NCBI GenBank assembly: GCA_039984715.1 | Contig: JBDWUA010000014.1 | Span: forward strand, 124,001-188,000 | DNA: 64,000 nucleotides | Direction of reading: 5' to 3' | DNA from: JABSSA01 sp039984715 | GTDB lineage: Bacteria; Pseudomonadota; Alphaproteobacteria; Rhodobacterales; Rhodobacteraceae | In this document: one piece after another, positions 17,671 through 25,695 of the stretch | Numbering within the stretch: the first letter of the stretch is position 1 | How the letters are laid out: every line of letters starts with the position of its first letter | The notes under the pieces: model-generated | Databases searched by the model: none | Told to the model about the DNA's origin: nothing | What the model saw: the letters and a program-made list of their open reading frames with translations, nothing else | Program-made: the position numbers and the translations under genes

Positions 17671-18653
17671 GAATTGACATCCACAACAACGCGGCCCTTG
17701 ACCTGACCTTTTAAAATATCCGCACCAAGTTGCGAAAGATCAGACAATGTGGCCGGGTGCACCATGTTATCTAGTTTATCCATCGGCAAATCCTTTGCAA
17801 TCCGTTGCCATGCCCGGACCCGGTTGTCATAGGGCTGCATCACGCTGTCAATGCCAAGGATGTTCACCCCGCGCAACAGGAACGGAATGACGGTCGTGGG
17901 CAAAGCTGCCCCGCCTGCAAGCCCAACAGAGGCGACACTGGCGCCGTATTGCATTTGTCCCAACACCCGCGCGAGCATTGATCCGCCAACAGCATCTACA
18001 CATCCACCCCATGTTTCGGCTTCTAACGGGCGTTTGGTCGTTTCGTTGATCTCTTCGCGGGCAACAATTTGCGAGGCTCCGAGGCCTTTCAAATAATCAG
18101 CAGTTTCTGGACGCCCCGTCACGGCGGCAACCTCGTGGCCAAGTTTGCCAAGAATAGCAACGGCGACCGAACCTACGCCACCTGCGGCCCCGGTGACCAA
18201 CACCGGACCTGATGTGATCCCTTGATCTTCCAATGCCATGACCGCCAACATGGACGTGAACCCAGCCGTACCAACGGCCATCGCTTGGCGTGTGGACAAC
18301 CCGTCTGGCAAAGGCACAAGCCAATCAGCGTTTACACGCGCCTTTTGTGCATATCCGCCCCAGTGCATTTCACCGACGCGCCATCCCGTTAAAACAACCT
18401 TATCGCCGGGTTTGTAACGCGCGTCTTGCGATTGCTCGACAGTCCCTGCGAAATCAATCCCGGGAATGTGCGGGTAATTGCGGACCAATCCACCACCGGG
18501 GCCGATGCACAGACCATCCTTGTAATTGACGGTCGAATATTCGACGGCCACGACAACATCACCCGAGGGCAAATCATCCAAAGATATCTCTTCGACGGCG
18601 GCTGAAGTTTTGCCGCTTTCTTCGTCTTTCCTAACCATCAAGGCGTTAAACAT
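17667..18653 (-). CDS. acuI: Acrylyl-CoA reductase-type MDR oxidoreductase (AcuI/YhdH)
   Basis: NADPH-dependent medium-chain reductase without structural zinc, 328 residues. It has the N-terminal YSTVNYKDGLCI, the nucleotide-binding loop VTGAAGGVGSVAV near residue 155 and the late FLLRGVNILGIDSV segment shared by AcuI and YhdH. AcuI reduces acryloyl-CoA to propionyl-CoA and in roseobacters takes part in DMSP breakdown; no other DMSP gene lies next to it here, so the physiological role is inferred from family only. GAAAGGAC precedes the ATG. A short inverted repeat lies upstream. Confidence 0.87.
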   Translation of the reverse strand: MFNALMVRKDEESGKTSAAVEEISLDDLPSGDVVVAVEYSTVNYKDGLCIGPGGGLVRNYPHIPGIDFAGTVEQSQDARYKPGDKVVLTGWRVGEMHWGGYAQKARVNADWLVPLPDGLSTRQAMAVGTAGFTSMLAVMALEDQGITSGPVLVTGAAGGVGSVAVAILGKLGHEVAAVTGRPETADYLKGLGASQIVAREEINETTKRPLEAETWGGCVDAVGGSMLARVLGQMQYGASVASVGLAGGAALPTTVIPFLLRGVNILGIDSVMQPYDNRVRAWQRIAKDLPMDKLDNMVHPATLSDLSQLGADILKGQVKGRVVVDVNS

Positions 18654-18690
18654 GTCTGTCCTTTCCGGGAGATGCCCCGTCTTTCATTCC

Positions 18691-18708
18691 TTGGACAAAT
18701 TGGTCCAA
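18691..18708. promoter_or_regulatory. Inverted repeat TTGGAC-N6-GTCCAA
   Basis: Six-base arms in the 64-base gap between the DUF1326 gene and acuI. It could be an operator for acuI or a weak terminator for the DUF1326 gene; there is no T-run on the minus strand after it. Confidence 0.35.
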
Positions 18709-18717
18709 GCCACCAGC

Positions 18718-19422
18718 TTATTTGGGGCCCTTCCAATCGATCGGGCAAATCTCGGCGGATTTCCCGCCAAAGTCCCAAATGCGTCCGTAATCCCGTACTC
18801 TGGATTTTACTCCAACCGCCGCAATGATGTCTGGGCCCATCCAGTATTTGGAATTCGAGATCATAACAGGATGATCTGGATCGCCACCGTCGATCATCTC
18901 AATCTCACCCTGAATTTTGCGCCCGATGTACAAACCGCGTTTTTTGCCGTCCCGCACAATCTCAACTTTTTCGCGTTCCGCCCCAACGATGTCGCTGACC
19001 AACATAGTGAACAACCCCGTTGTTCCCCCCGCAGCGCCGCTGAAGATTTGTAAGATTCCGTTATAGGCTTTGCCGCTGGCACGTTCGTCCACATATGCGG
19101 CGACTTTCCAACCGCCTTCCGCCATACGCCCGGGTATTTCGACCATTAGGCCGACATTCAGACCGCTGAGGTCTTCGCCCTCAAAATGCCCTTCATCAAT
19201 CGCAATCGCCATCCACGCTTTGCAATCGCCCTCTGTGGGGGGATGTTTGCCAAGACTGACCACACAGGGGCAAAAAACCGTGCACGAGCAATTCAGGAAC
19301 AATTCGCCCTTTATCGCCCATTCAGTCGGATGCATTTGTCGGCGACCGGGATTGGGCATACGGCTGTCGATACGTTGCGAAATCGGCAACCGATCTGCAT
19401 CTGGGCGTCGTTTCAAAGCCAT
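18718..19422 (-). CDS. DUF1326 domain protein with cysteine-rich motif
   Basis: A 234-residue soluble protein of the DUF1326 family, function unknown. The striking feature is LNCSCTVFCPCVVSLGKHP near residues 42-60, where four cysteines are arranged as CxC and CPC in a short run, suggesting metal binding. The start at 19422 is set by AGGAGG seven bases upstream, which lies inside the end of the DUF2182 gene; a longer frame starts inside that gene. The stop of DUF2182 precedes this start by one base, so the two are translated together. The pair and the divergent GntR gene look like a self-contained unit. Confidence 0.85.
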   Translation of the reverse strand: MALKRRPDADRLPISQRIDSRMPNPGRRQMHPTEWAIKGELFLNCSCTVFCPCVVSLGKHPPTEGDCKAWMAIAIDEGHFEGEDLSGLNVGLMVEIPGRMAEGGWKVAAYVDERASGKAYNGILQIFSGAAGGTTGLFTMLVSDIVGAEREKVEIVRDGKKRGLYIGRKIQGEIEMIDGGDPDHPVMISNSKYWMGPDIIAAVGVKSRVRDYGRIWDFGGKSAEICPIDWKGPK

Positions 19423-19423
19423 G

Positions 19424-20221
19424 TTATCCTCCTGTGAAAAGGGGCGAAAGCCCAAGTAGAACGCCGCTTACGATTAGCAAAGCGCCCATTGGTTTGGTGA
19501 CTCGATGCCCAATATCGGGCAGTTTTTCGATGACCATAAACAGCGTTGCAAGGCCCATCCAAAGCAGGTTCATCACACCGCCCACAAAGCCCAAGGCCAT
19601 GAAGCCCCAGCAGCAACCAACGCAAAATGCACCCAAACCCAAGCCCATCCGTAACCCACCAACGCCACTCGTTTTCCAGTGCCCTAGGAAATAGGTCATT
19701 GGACTGTGGCACACGCCATGGCAAATTTCCTTGGTTCGGCTGAATTGAAAAAGCCCGACGACAACAAGCAAAGCCGCTGAAATCACAGTGTTTTTGGCGA
19801 CGCCCAACATGTCCACGACACCCGTGTGGTGCAGACCAATTTGAACGCCAGCAATGAAGGCTGCAAATAGGATCCAGGCGATAAGATAACCGAAAACCAC
19901 CCCAACCCAGCCCATGCGCGTGCCGTCCGCAGAACGAATAAGGTCTTCGTATGCGCGCAACGTCGGGATCATAGTGGGAAGCATCATCGCAGCCATCATG
20001 ATCGCCCACATTGCAAACAATGGCCCAAATCCCGTCATGGACATTTCCATGCCCTGCCCCATCTGGTCCGATTGCATAACACTTGCGCCCATGGTTATTG
20101 GGTCAGACCGACCGATTAGGTCGATACCCATCATGGCGGTCATCTGATACAGCCAGATCCAAGCGAGAAGTATGCTACCGAAAAATAGCAACCAAAGTGT
20201 AGAACGCAGAATGTGTGTCAT
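19424..20221 (-). CDS. DUF2182 predicted metal-binding membrane protein
   Basis: 265 residues, about six or seven membrane spans, family DUF2182 (COG5486), function unknown. Methionine-rich segments (MQSDQMGQGMEMSMTGFGP; MWAIMMAAMMLPTMIPTLRA) and the conserved CVGCCWGFMALGF and KEICHGVCHSPM supply many thiol, thioether and histidine ligands, which is the basis for predicting metal handling. It is first in the two-gene unit with DUF1326 and is divergent from a GntR/FadR regulator, with 56 bases between the starts. Confidence 0.87.
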   Translation of the reverse strand: MTHILRSTLWLLFFGSILLAWIWLYQMTAMMGIDLIGRSDPITMGASVMQSDQMGQGMEMSMTGFGPLFAMWAIMMAAMMLPTMIPTLRAYEDLIRSADGTRMGWVGVVFGYLIAWILFAAFIAGVQIGLHHTGVVDMLGVAKNTVISAALLVVVGLFQFSRTKEICHGVCHSPMTYFLGHWKTSGVGGLRMGLGLGAFCVGCCWGFMALGFVGGVMNLLWMGLATLFMVIEKLPDIGHRVTKPMGALLIVSGVLLGLSPLFTGG

Positions 20222-20251
20222 ATGTCTTTCGTGAATCGCTTGCCTTCTTAA

Positions 20252-20262
20252 ATGTCAGACAT
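20252..20262. promoter_or_regulatory. Candidate GntR/FadR operator ATGTCAGACAT
   Basis: An 11-bp perfect dyad (arms ATGTC/GACAT around A) in the short divergent gap between the DUF2182 and GntR starts, followed by a second partial site TTAGACAA at 20270-20277. TGTC-N-GACA is a usual core for FadR-subfamily GntR regulators. Likely bound by the adjacent regulator to control both directions. Confidence 0.6.
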
Positions 20263-20277
20263 ATAAAAGTTAGACAA

Positions 20278-21024
20278 ATGAAATCAGACAAGTCGCATCA
20301 TTCAGATCTTTCGGCCTACATCGCTGACGACATTCGAAACGCCATCGTTTCGGGTGAACTGGATGTGGATCAAAGGTTGCCATCCGAAACAGAATTGGCG
20401 GAACATTTTGAAGTGTCCCGCCCGACTGTGCGCGAAGCCCTAAAGCGTCTTGCGGCCCAATCATTGATCCGCACACAACGCGGCGCAACAGGCGGCGCGT
20501 TCGTTCGCAAATTGCGGTTTGAAGATGCTTACGACACGCAAGTCACAACAGCAGCACTTTTGTTGTCGATGAACGCAGTCAGCTTTGATGTCGCATGCGA
20601 GGCTCGGTTTGCATTGGAACGGGCGTGCGCGCCTTTGTCGTCGACACGACGCACTGCGGATCATCTCGCGACGATGCGCGCAGAAATTCACCGACAATCA
20701 CAACCGGGGCTATCTGACGAAGCGTTTTGCGCCTCTGACGTCGCTTTTCATCGTGCGTTGGTCGATGGTGCCGGAAATCCTGTGCTTAGTTTTCAGTTGG
20801 CTGGTGCTGTTGAGGGCATGCAGCCTTTGATGAACATGATTACGTTCACAGCTCGGTCGCGGGCACGGATCGTTGAATTGCACACAGTTCTTGCAGATGC
20901 GGTCGAAGACCATGACGGGCATTTAGCTGACGCTCAATTGGCGGTTCTTGAAGAATACACCCGTAGTTTGGCCGTTGATGTGATGGAACAACGCGCAAAA
21001 GCGGTTCTTCAAAAATCAGAATAG
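20278..21024 (+). CDS. GntR family transcriptional regulator, FadR subfamily
   Basis: 248 residues. Winged helix at residues about 10-75 (IADDIRNAIVSGELDVDQRL, then SETELAEHFEVSRPTVREAL) and a C-terminal all-helical FCD-type effector domain (residues about 95-235) with the metal/ligand pattern around DVAFHRALVDGAGNPVL. An upstream frame start at 20215 overlaps the divergent gene and has no ribosome site; I use ATG 20278. It is divergent from DUF2182-DUF1326, which are probably its targets. Confidence 0.85.
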   Translation: MKSDKSHHSDLSAYIADDIRNAIVSGELDVDQRLPSETELAEHFEVSRPTVREALKRLAAQSLIRTQRGATGGAFVRKLRFEDAYDTQVTTAALLLSMNAVSFDVACEARFALERACAPLSSTRRTADHLATMRAEIHRQSQPGLSDEAFCASDVAFHRALVDGAGNPVLSFQLAGAVEGMQPLMNMITFTARSRARIVELHTVLADAVEDHDGHLADAQLAVLEEYTRSLAVDVMEQRAKAVLQKSE

Positions 21025-21060
21025 CCAGAAGCTGAATGGTTTTCCGAATTTAAAAACGGC

Positions 21061-21089
21061 AAAAAAAATGGCCGCCCGAAGGCAGCCAT
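21061..21089 (-). terminator. Intrinsic terminator of the VPLPA-CTERM gene
   Basis: ATGGC-C-GCC pairs with GGC-A-GCCAT around a CGAA loop (21068-21089), followed on the minus strand by eight T. It lies 22 bases past the stop of the minus-strand gene and may also end the convergent GntR transcript. Confidence 0.88.
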
Positions 21090-21111
21090 CCTAATTCGTA
21101 TTTGATTTTTG

Positions 21112-21843
21112 TTAGGCTTTGTTTTGACGACGGCGGATGGCGTACAATCCTGCCATTGCTGTCAAAACCAAAGGCATACCCGCTGGCAGCGGAACAGGCG
21201 GAACGTTGTTGTCGTTATTACCCGCGAAATCAAAATTGATGTCGCCGTTGCCTGCCGACTTCACAGCCTGTTTGGATGCCTGAGACGTAACAGTCCATTC
21301 CATCCAGTTCGAATAACCAAAGTCCAGAGTTGTCCAGTTGCCACCAAAACCCAATTGGCCTGGCTTTGACGGTAGTGGGCTCATTACGATATCCATCGAC
21401 AGACCGTCCAGCGCAGTGCCGGCTGTACCTGTGACTGTACCCATGATGGAGTTTGCACCCATGTCGAAGAACACGATGTTGTCGCGCATTTCTTGAGTGG
21501 CGTTGTTACACGCTTGATTATTTCCGCAAACTAAACCGCCCGCGTGTGTAGAGTTTTCGAATACTTGGAAATCAAAATCCAAGCTGAAACCACCGTTTGA
21601 TACGGATCCTACCATTTTAAGCGTGTTGTTAAAGAATGATGCGGCACCGTCTGTGATGCTCCAAGTTCTATCATTCAATCCGCTGATCAGGTTCGGCAGG
21701 TACAAGCCGTGTCCACCAAAAGCGTTTTCAATGTCGAAATTGCCATTATAGCTGTCGGAAACACCCGGGATCGCGGTTGCCTGAGCTGATCCTGAGAAAA
21801 TAGTACTTGCAGCAATAAGAGCTGCTCCAATCAACTTTTTCAT
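21112..21843 (-). CDS. VPLPA-CTERM sorted surface protein
   Basis: 243-residue exported protein. Signal peptide MKKLIGAALIAASTIFSGSA then QATAIPG; mature body rich in Gly, Asn and Ser with many short strands and one CGNNQAC pair that may form a disulfide. The C-terminus has VPLPAGMPLVLTAMAGLYAI followed by RRRQNKA: the VPLPA motif, a transmembrane helix and an arginine-rich tail, the hallmark of proteins handled by an exosortase in Rhodobacterales. No exosortase gene lies in this window. Function unknown; probably surface or matrix associated. Its base composition and the long gene-poor upstream region suggest an accessory locus. Confidence 0.85.
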   Translation of the reverse strand: MKKLIGAALIAASTIFSGSAQATAIPGVSDSYNGNFDIENAFGGHGLYLPNLISGLNDRTWSITDGAASFFNNTLKMVGSVSNGGFSLDFDFQVFENSTHAGGLVCGNNQACNNATQEMRDNIVFFDMGANSIMGTVTGTAGTALDGLSMDIVMSPLPSKPGQLGFGGNWTTLDFGYSNWMEWTVTSQASKQAVKSAGNGDINFDFAGNNDNNVPPVPLPAGMPLVLTAMAGLYAIRRRQNKA

Positions 21844-22540
21844 CTTAAAATCCTTGTTACTTAACCTGCGGCTCTTTTAACGGAAAATTCATACTTCCCA
21901 CAAACAAAAATCACTATTTTGCCCTTTTTGAACCGAAAAAGAGGCGCTTTTCACCTCATAGTCGCCACTTTTCTAGATTAGCGGGAAGTCGCCGGTTCTA
22001 AAAAAGTCACTTTTCAATGATTTTGCGTGAGTGATTCGCCCTGTGGAAACAGTGAGGATCGGAATTTAGGCATCATCAGATGCGGTATGAAGGCGATCAA
22101 CTTTCAAGATTAGCTGTATTTCTTCTATTAATTGAATCGAGCAAAACTGGAATTTCGCCAATAGGTTTAGGAAATTGCACGACTCTCGTAGAGATGGTGT
22201 TTTATATGCAATTCCATTGCATTCAACATAGTTATCGCATTGCGGGTATTTGATTTTTACCCATCATTTTAACGCGTTAGCCTTGGGTTTGAAACTAAAC
22301 CGTTCAGAAATTAGACCACCAGAGGTGCGCGTTAGCGTCAGAGTTGCGTTTGTTGCTGTCGCTTTATCAGTGAATATCCATGTTATTACAACTGGTTACC
22401 ATGAAATTGACATGGCCCACTAGGACACATCCATCGGTCGTTGATTGCAGGATGATCACCGGTCAAGAAAGCCGCTTTATTTGCAGTAATCGAATTCATT
22501 TTGGCAACTTGGCTTATAGCAGCCGCCATCGCCTGAATTG
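21844..22540. other. Gene-poor AT-rich interval
   Basis: About 700 bases, more AT-rich than the flanks. It holds the promoter of the VPLPA-CTERM gene near its left end. The longest frames have no ribosome sites and no recognisable product. No inverted or direct repeats indicating an insertion sequence were noticed. Confidence 0.45.
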
Positions 22541-22577
22541 AAAAGACCGGGCTCGAACCCACACTGTTCGAACCCGG
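22541..22577 (-). terminator. Strong hairpin with short T tail
   Basis: CCGGGCTCGAAC pairs with GTTCGAACCCGG (12 bp, one mismatch) around a seven-base loop at 22547-22577. On the minus strand it runs into GGTCTTTTC. It looks like an intrinsic terminator for minus-strand transcription, yet no intact minus-strand gene lies immediately upstream. Confidence 0.55.
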
Positions 22578-22614
22578 CCTAAGGCTGCTCAAAAATAATT
22601 ACCGAACAAACTAT

Positions 22615-22836
22615 CTACCAAAAAAACGGCAGCCCAATCACATTGCCCTGAGTGTCCGAGAACACCTCCACCCTTGACCTTGGAACCAGATTTGCGAGTT
22701 GAACAAAAGGGTTTTCTTTAACTCGCGTCAAATTTCCATCCTGACGAGTAGTTTTGTCGCTCTGGTTGAGACAATGGGCCGGTTTTGCCCAAAATTGAGA
22801 CGATTTCGGTACAACGGATTCGAAAATTCGTTTGGA
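22615..22836 (-). other. Open frame without start, possible gene remnant
   Basis: An open stretch of 73 codons ending in TAG at 22615-22617, 38 bases before the hairpin terminator. Its end reads VQLANLVPRSRVEVFSDTQG then NVIGLPFFW, which looks protein-like. There is no ATG or GTG in frame and an in-frame stop bounds it upstream, so at most it is the tail of a decayed gene. I recognise no family. Confidence 0.2.
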
Positions 22837-22930
22837 TCAGCAAAGAATCGCTTAGTCAAAAACCAACCAACGAATCTGTTCCTTTGACTTTCTCCCCTTC
22901 CCTTGGGCGAGCTGCGCGACTATATTCAAA

Positions 22931-23245
22931 CTGTCCTTCGGGACTATGGACATAAACGCGCTCGTAATAAACGGATCGGACCCGGGGGCGGTACCCGGCG
23001 GCTCCACCAAACATCCTTCATTTGGGGATCATGGGGCCGAAATAGGATCGACGAACGTCTAAAGGTGTTAGCTTTGTCTCGGCGGGGTGCCACCGTATCG
23101 GCCCGCAAAGTACAATTGCAAATGACAATCGTGCTCCGGTTGCTCTGGCTGCGTAAGCAGTTAGACGATCGAAACTTAAGCCCCTTCGCTTAGCAGCGTA
23201 GGGCGGGGTTCGCAGGCACCTGGCAACAGAAGCCTGCACTTCACT
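22931..23245 (+). ncRNA. ssrA: tmRNA, circularly permuted two-piece gene
   Basis: Rescues stalled ribosomes by adding a degradation tag. The gene is permuted, as in alphaproteobacteria: the acceptor piece comes first and ends at 23009 with CGGCTCC-A-CCA (T arm CCGGG-N7-CCCGG just before), then a spacer of 23 bases, then the coding piece starting GGGGCCG at 23033. GGGGCCG pairs with CGGCTCC to rebuild the acceptor stem. The tag frame at 23118-23156 encodes ANDNRAPVALAA followed by TAA, and the stop lies in the loop of a CTGC-GTAA-GCAG hairpin. A further stem GCAGGC/GCCTGC at 23211-23236 fits the last pseudoknot. The outer ends are approximate. It lies 245 bases upstream of sspB. Confidence 0.93.
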
Positions 23246-23490
23246 CTTTAACTGTTTTTGCCCTTGCTCCCTGCCCTTTGGTTTGGAACATGGTGGATCA
23301 AACGTGGGTTGATTCACAATTGATTAGGTTGAATGCAAGTAGTCTGAAATTGCCCGTAATTGGACATATACTGGCAACGATGTTGTCCCAGCTGGTCAGT
23401 GCCGGCGTCATCGTGCCACTTTTGTGATCCATGGCCTTTTCAACAGGTTCAAATGGAGTATTGTAGTGACAATGCCAGCCAAGGAATTTC

Positions 23491-23997
23491 ATGTCTCGCA
23501 ACATTGATTACGGGAACCTCATGCATGAGGCCATGCGCGGTCTTATCAGGAAGGTACTTGACGACGTCGCTGCAAATGGACTGCCCGGCGCGCATCACTT
23601 CTTTATTACGTTTGATACATCCCACCCGGATGCGGAATTGGCCGATTGGCTGTCTGACCGATATCCCGGTGAAATGACTGTCGTGATGCAGCATTGGTAT
23701 GACAATCTTGACGTGCGTGATGACGGCTTTGGCGTTTCATTGAACTTTGGCGAAGCACCTGAACCGCTCTATATTCCGTATGATGCGATAAAAACTTTCG
23801 TTGACCCGTCAGTTGAATTTGGTCTGCGTTTCGAAACGCAAGACGAAGATGAAACGGCCGATGACGATCTTGTTTCCGTGGAACAAGACGATGAGTCGAC
23901 GGGCGAAGTGTCGGATGCAGATGCGGAACCAGACGCAGATGACGACGCTGATGCAGATGCTCAGGTCGTTTCTCTGGACAGTTTCCGCAAACCATAA
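23491..23997 (+). CDS. sspB: SspB family ClpXP adaptor (alpha type)
   Basis: Adaptor that binds ssrA-tagged proteins and delivers them to ClpXP. The 168-residue protein has the conserved core (IDYGNLMHEAMRGLIRKVL, HHFFITFDTSHPDAELADWL, IPYDAIKTFVDPSVEFGLRF) to about residue 115. A flexible acidic linker of about 40 residues follows, and then the C-terminal QVVSLDSFRKP, which looks like the ClpX-docking (XB) peptide. This is the layout of the Caulobacter-type adaptor. It follows ssrA on the same strand, so tag and tag-reader are encoded side by side. Confidence 0.92.
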   Translation: MSRNIDYGNLMHEAMRGLIRKVLDDVAANGLPGAHHFFITFDTSHPDAELADWLSDRYPGEMTVVMQHWYDNLDVRDDGFGVSLNFGEAPEPLYIPYDAIKTFVDPSVEFGLRFETQDEDETADDDLVSVEQDDESTGEVSDADAEPDADDDADADAQVVSLDSFRKP

Positions 23998-24118
23998 CCC
24001 GTCAATCGTTGCATCTACTTTCTGCTCGCAATGTCGCGATGTTGACCTACCCATTGTTGCGTCCACGCGGTGCAACCAGTATCCCAATTGCAAACAACCA
24101 CCCTTGAGGAGCGCACAC

Positions 24119-25510
24119 ATGTCCGCAACCCGCACAGAAACTGATAGTTTTGGCCCGCTTGAGGTTCCATCAGATAAATATTGGGGCGCGCAAACACAGC
24201 GTTCGATCATCAACTTTCCAATCGGTTGGGAACGCCAACCGATTGCCATTGTCCGGGCATTGGGTGTCATCAAAAAAGCCTGTGCCATGCAGAACATGGA
24301 ACAAGGCACTTTGGATGCGGTTTTGGGCAACGCAATTATTCAAGCGGCGGGTGAAGTGGTCGACGGAAAGTTCGACGACAATTTCCCATTGGTTGTTTGG
24401 CAAACTGGATCTGGCACCCAATCGAACATGAATTCGAACGAAGTGATTGCAAACCGCGCAATTGAAATCTTGGGCGGAACATTGGGTACCAAAGATCCTG
24501 TTCACCCCAATGATCATTGCAACATGGGGCAATCATCAAACGACACATTCCCAACCGCGATGCATATTGCCACTGCAATGACTGCCCATCAGGTGCTGAT
24601 CCCCGGGCTTGAAAAATTGCACGCCGCGATGGCCGAAAAAGCGACAGCGTTTGAACATATCATCAAGATTGGCCGCACGCATACGCAGGACGCGACACCT
24701 TTGACACTGGGGCAGGAGTTTTCTGGTTATGTGCATCAGATCGCTATGGGGATCGAACGTATCAAGGGCGCATTGGGCCGCATCTATGAATTGGCCCAAG
24801 GTGGGACTGCGGTTGGTACTGGATTGAATACGCGAAAAGGTTGGGCCGAAGCGGTCGCCGCCAACATGGCCGACATAACCGGCCTGCCCTTTGTCACCGC
24901 CCCCAACAAGTTCGAAGCTTTGGCCGCACATGACGCCATGGTCGAAATTTCCGGCGCCTTGAAAACCGTGGCCGCCAGCTTGTTCAAAATTGCCAATGAC
25001 ATTCGCTTTCTGGGGTCTGGCCCACGCTGCGGTTTGGGTGAATTGGCATTGCCTGAAAACGAACCGGGTTCTTCGATCATGCCGGGTAAGGTTAATCCGA
25101 CACAATGCGAAGCACTGACGCAAGTATGTGCGCACGTTATGGGCAACGATGCCGCCGTTGGATTTGCTGGCAGTCAGGGGCATTTCGAACTGAACGTCTA
25201 TAAACCGATGATGGCCTACAATGTGTTGCAGTCCATGCAGCTTATTGGCGATGCATCTGTTGCCTTCACCGACAATCTTGTTGTTGGTTTGCAAGCTGAC
25301 GAAACGCGTATCGACAAATTGATGCGCGAAAGCTTGATGTTGGTAACCGCCTTGGCCCCCGAAATCGGGTATGACAACGCCACCGCCGTTGCCAAAACTG
25401 CGCATAAAAACGGAACCACCTTGAAAGAAGAAGCGATTAAATTGGGCTTTGTAGACGAAGCCACGTTTGACCGTGTTGTGCGTCCCGAGGATATGATCGG
25501 CCCGAAATGA
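24119..25510 (+). CDS. fumC: Fumarate hydratase class II
   Basis: TCA-cycle enzyme interconverting fumarate and malate without an iron-sulfur cluster. 463 residues, the standard length. Signature GSSIMPGKVNPTQCE near residue 318, plus the substrate-site segments TGSGTQSNMNSNEV and GRTHTQDATPLTLGQE. GAGGAG stands eight bases before ATG 24119; a longer frame from 23801 runs through sspB and is ignored. The stop overlaps the start of the next gene (ATGA). Confidence 0.95.
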   Translation: MSATRTETDSFGPLEVPSDKYWGAQTQRSIINFPIGWERQPIAIVRALGVIKKACAMQNMEQGTLDAVLGNAIIQAAGEVVDGKFDDNFPLVVWQTGSGTQSNMNSNEVIANRAIEILGGTLGTKDPVHPNDHCNMGQSSNDTFPTAMHIATAMTAHQVLIPGLEKLHAAMAEKATAFEHIIKIGRTHTQDATPLTLGQEFSGYVHQIAMGIERIKGALGRIYELAQGGTAVGTGLNTRKGWAEAVAANMADITGLPFVTAPNKFEALAAHDAMVEISGALKTVAASLFKIANDIRFLGSGPRCGLGELALPENEPGSSIMPGKVNPTQCEALTQVCAHVMGNDAAVGFAGSQGHFELNVYKPMMAYNVLQSMQLIGDASVAFTDNLVVGLQADETRIDKLMRESLMLVTALAPEIGYDNATAVAKTAHKNGTTLKEEAIKLGFVDEATFDRVVRPEDMIGPK

Positions 25511-25695
25511 ACACACCCGTCAATCTGAACAAAATTCGCAAGTCAAAGGCTCGTGCAGACAAGCGCGCGCAAGCCGATGCAAACGCGACTTCATTTGGAC
25601 GGACAAAATCTGAGAAAGACGCCGCGCGTGATTTGAATCTGCGCGCGGTAAAACAACTAGACGGCAAGAAGCTGGATAAACCCGGTTCATCATGA
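25507..25695 (+). CDS. DUF4169 family small basic protein
   Basis: 62 residues, very rich in Lys, Arg, Ala and Asp (NLNKIRKSKARADKRAQADA), predicted mostly helical. It matches the short DUF4169 family typical of Rhodobacteraceae, function unknown. It is coupled to fumC by a four-base overlap and to the next gene by another, a strong sign that it is a genuine gene despite its size. Confidence 0.8.
   Translation: MNTPVNLNKIRKSKARADKRAQADANATSFGRTKSEKDAARDLNLRAVKQLDGKKLDKPGSS

Noticed and set aside
22699..22887. 62-codon plus-strand frame upstream of ssrA
   Set aside because: Unrecognisable product, no ribosome site and it runs into the ssrA promoter region.
23801..24118. N-terminal extension of the fumarase frame by 106 codons
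   Set aside because: It runs out of frame through sspB, has no conserved sequence, and a good ribosome site precedes ATG 24119.
24536..25516. 326-codon minus-strand frame opposite fumC
   Set aside because: Antisense shadow of a clear fumarase.
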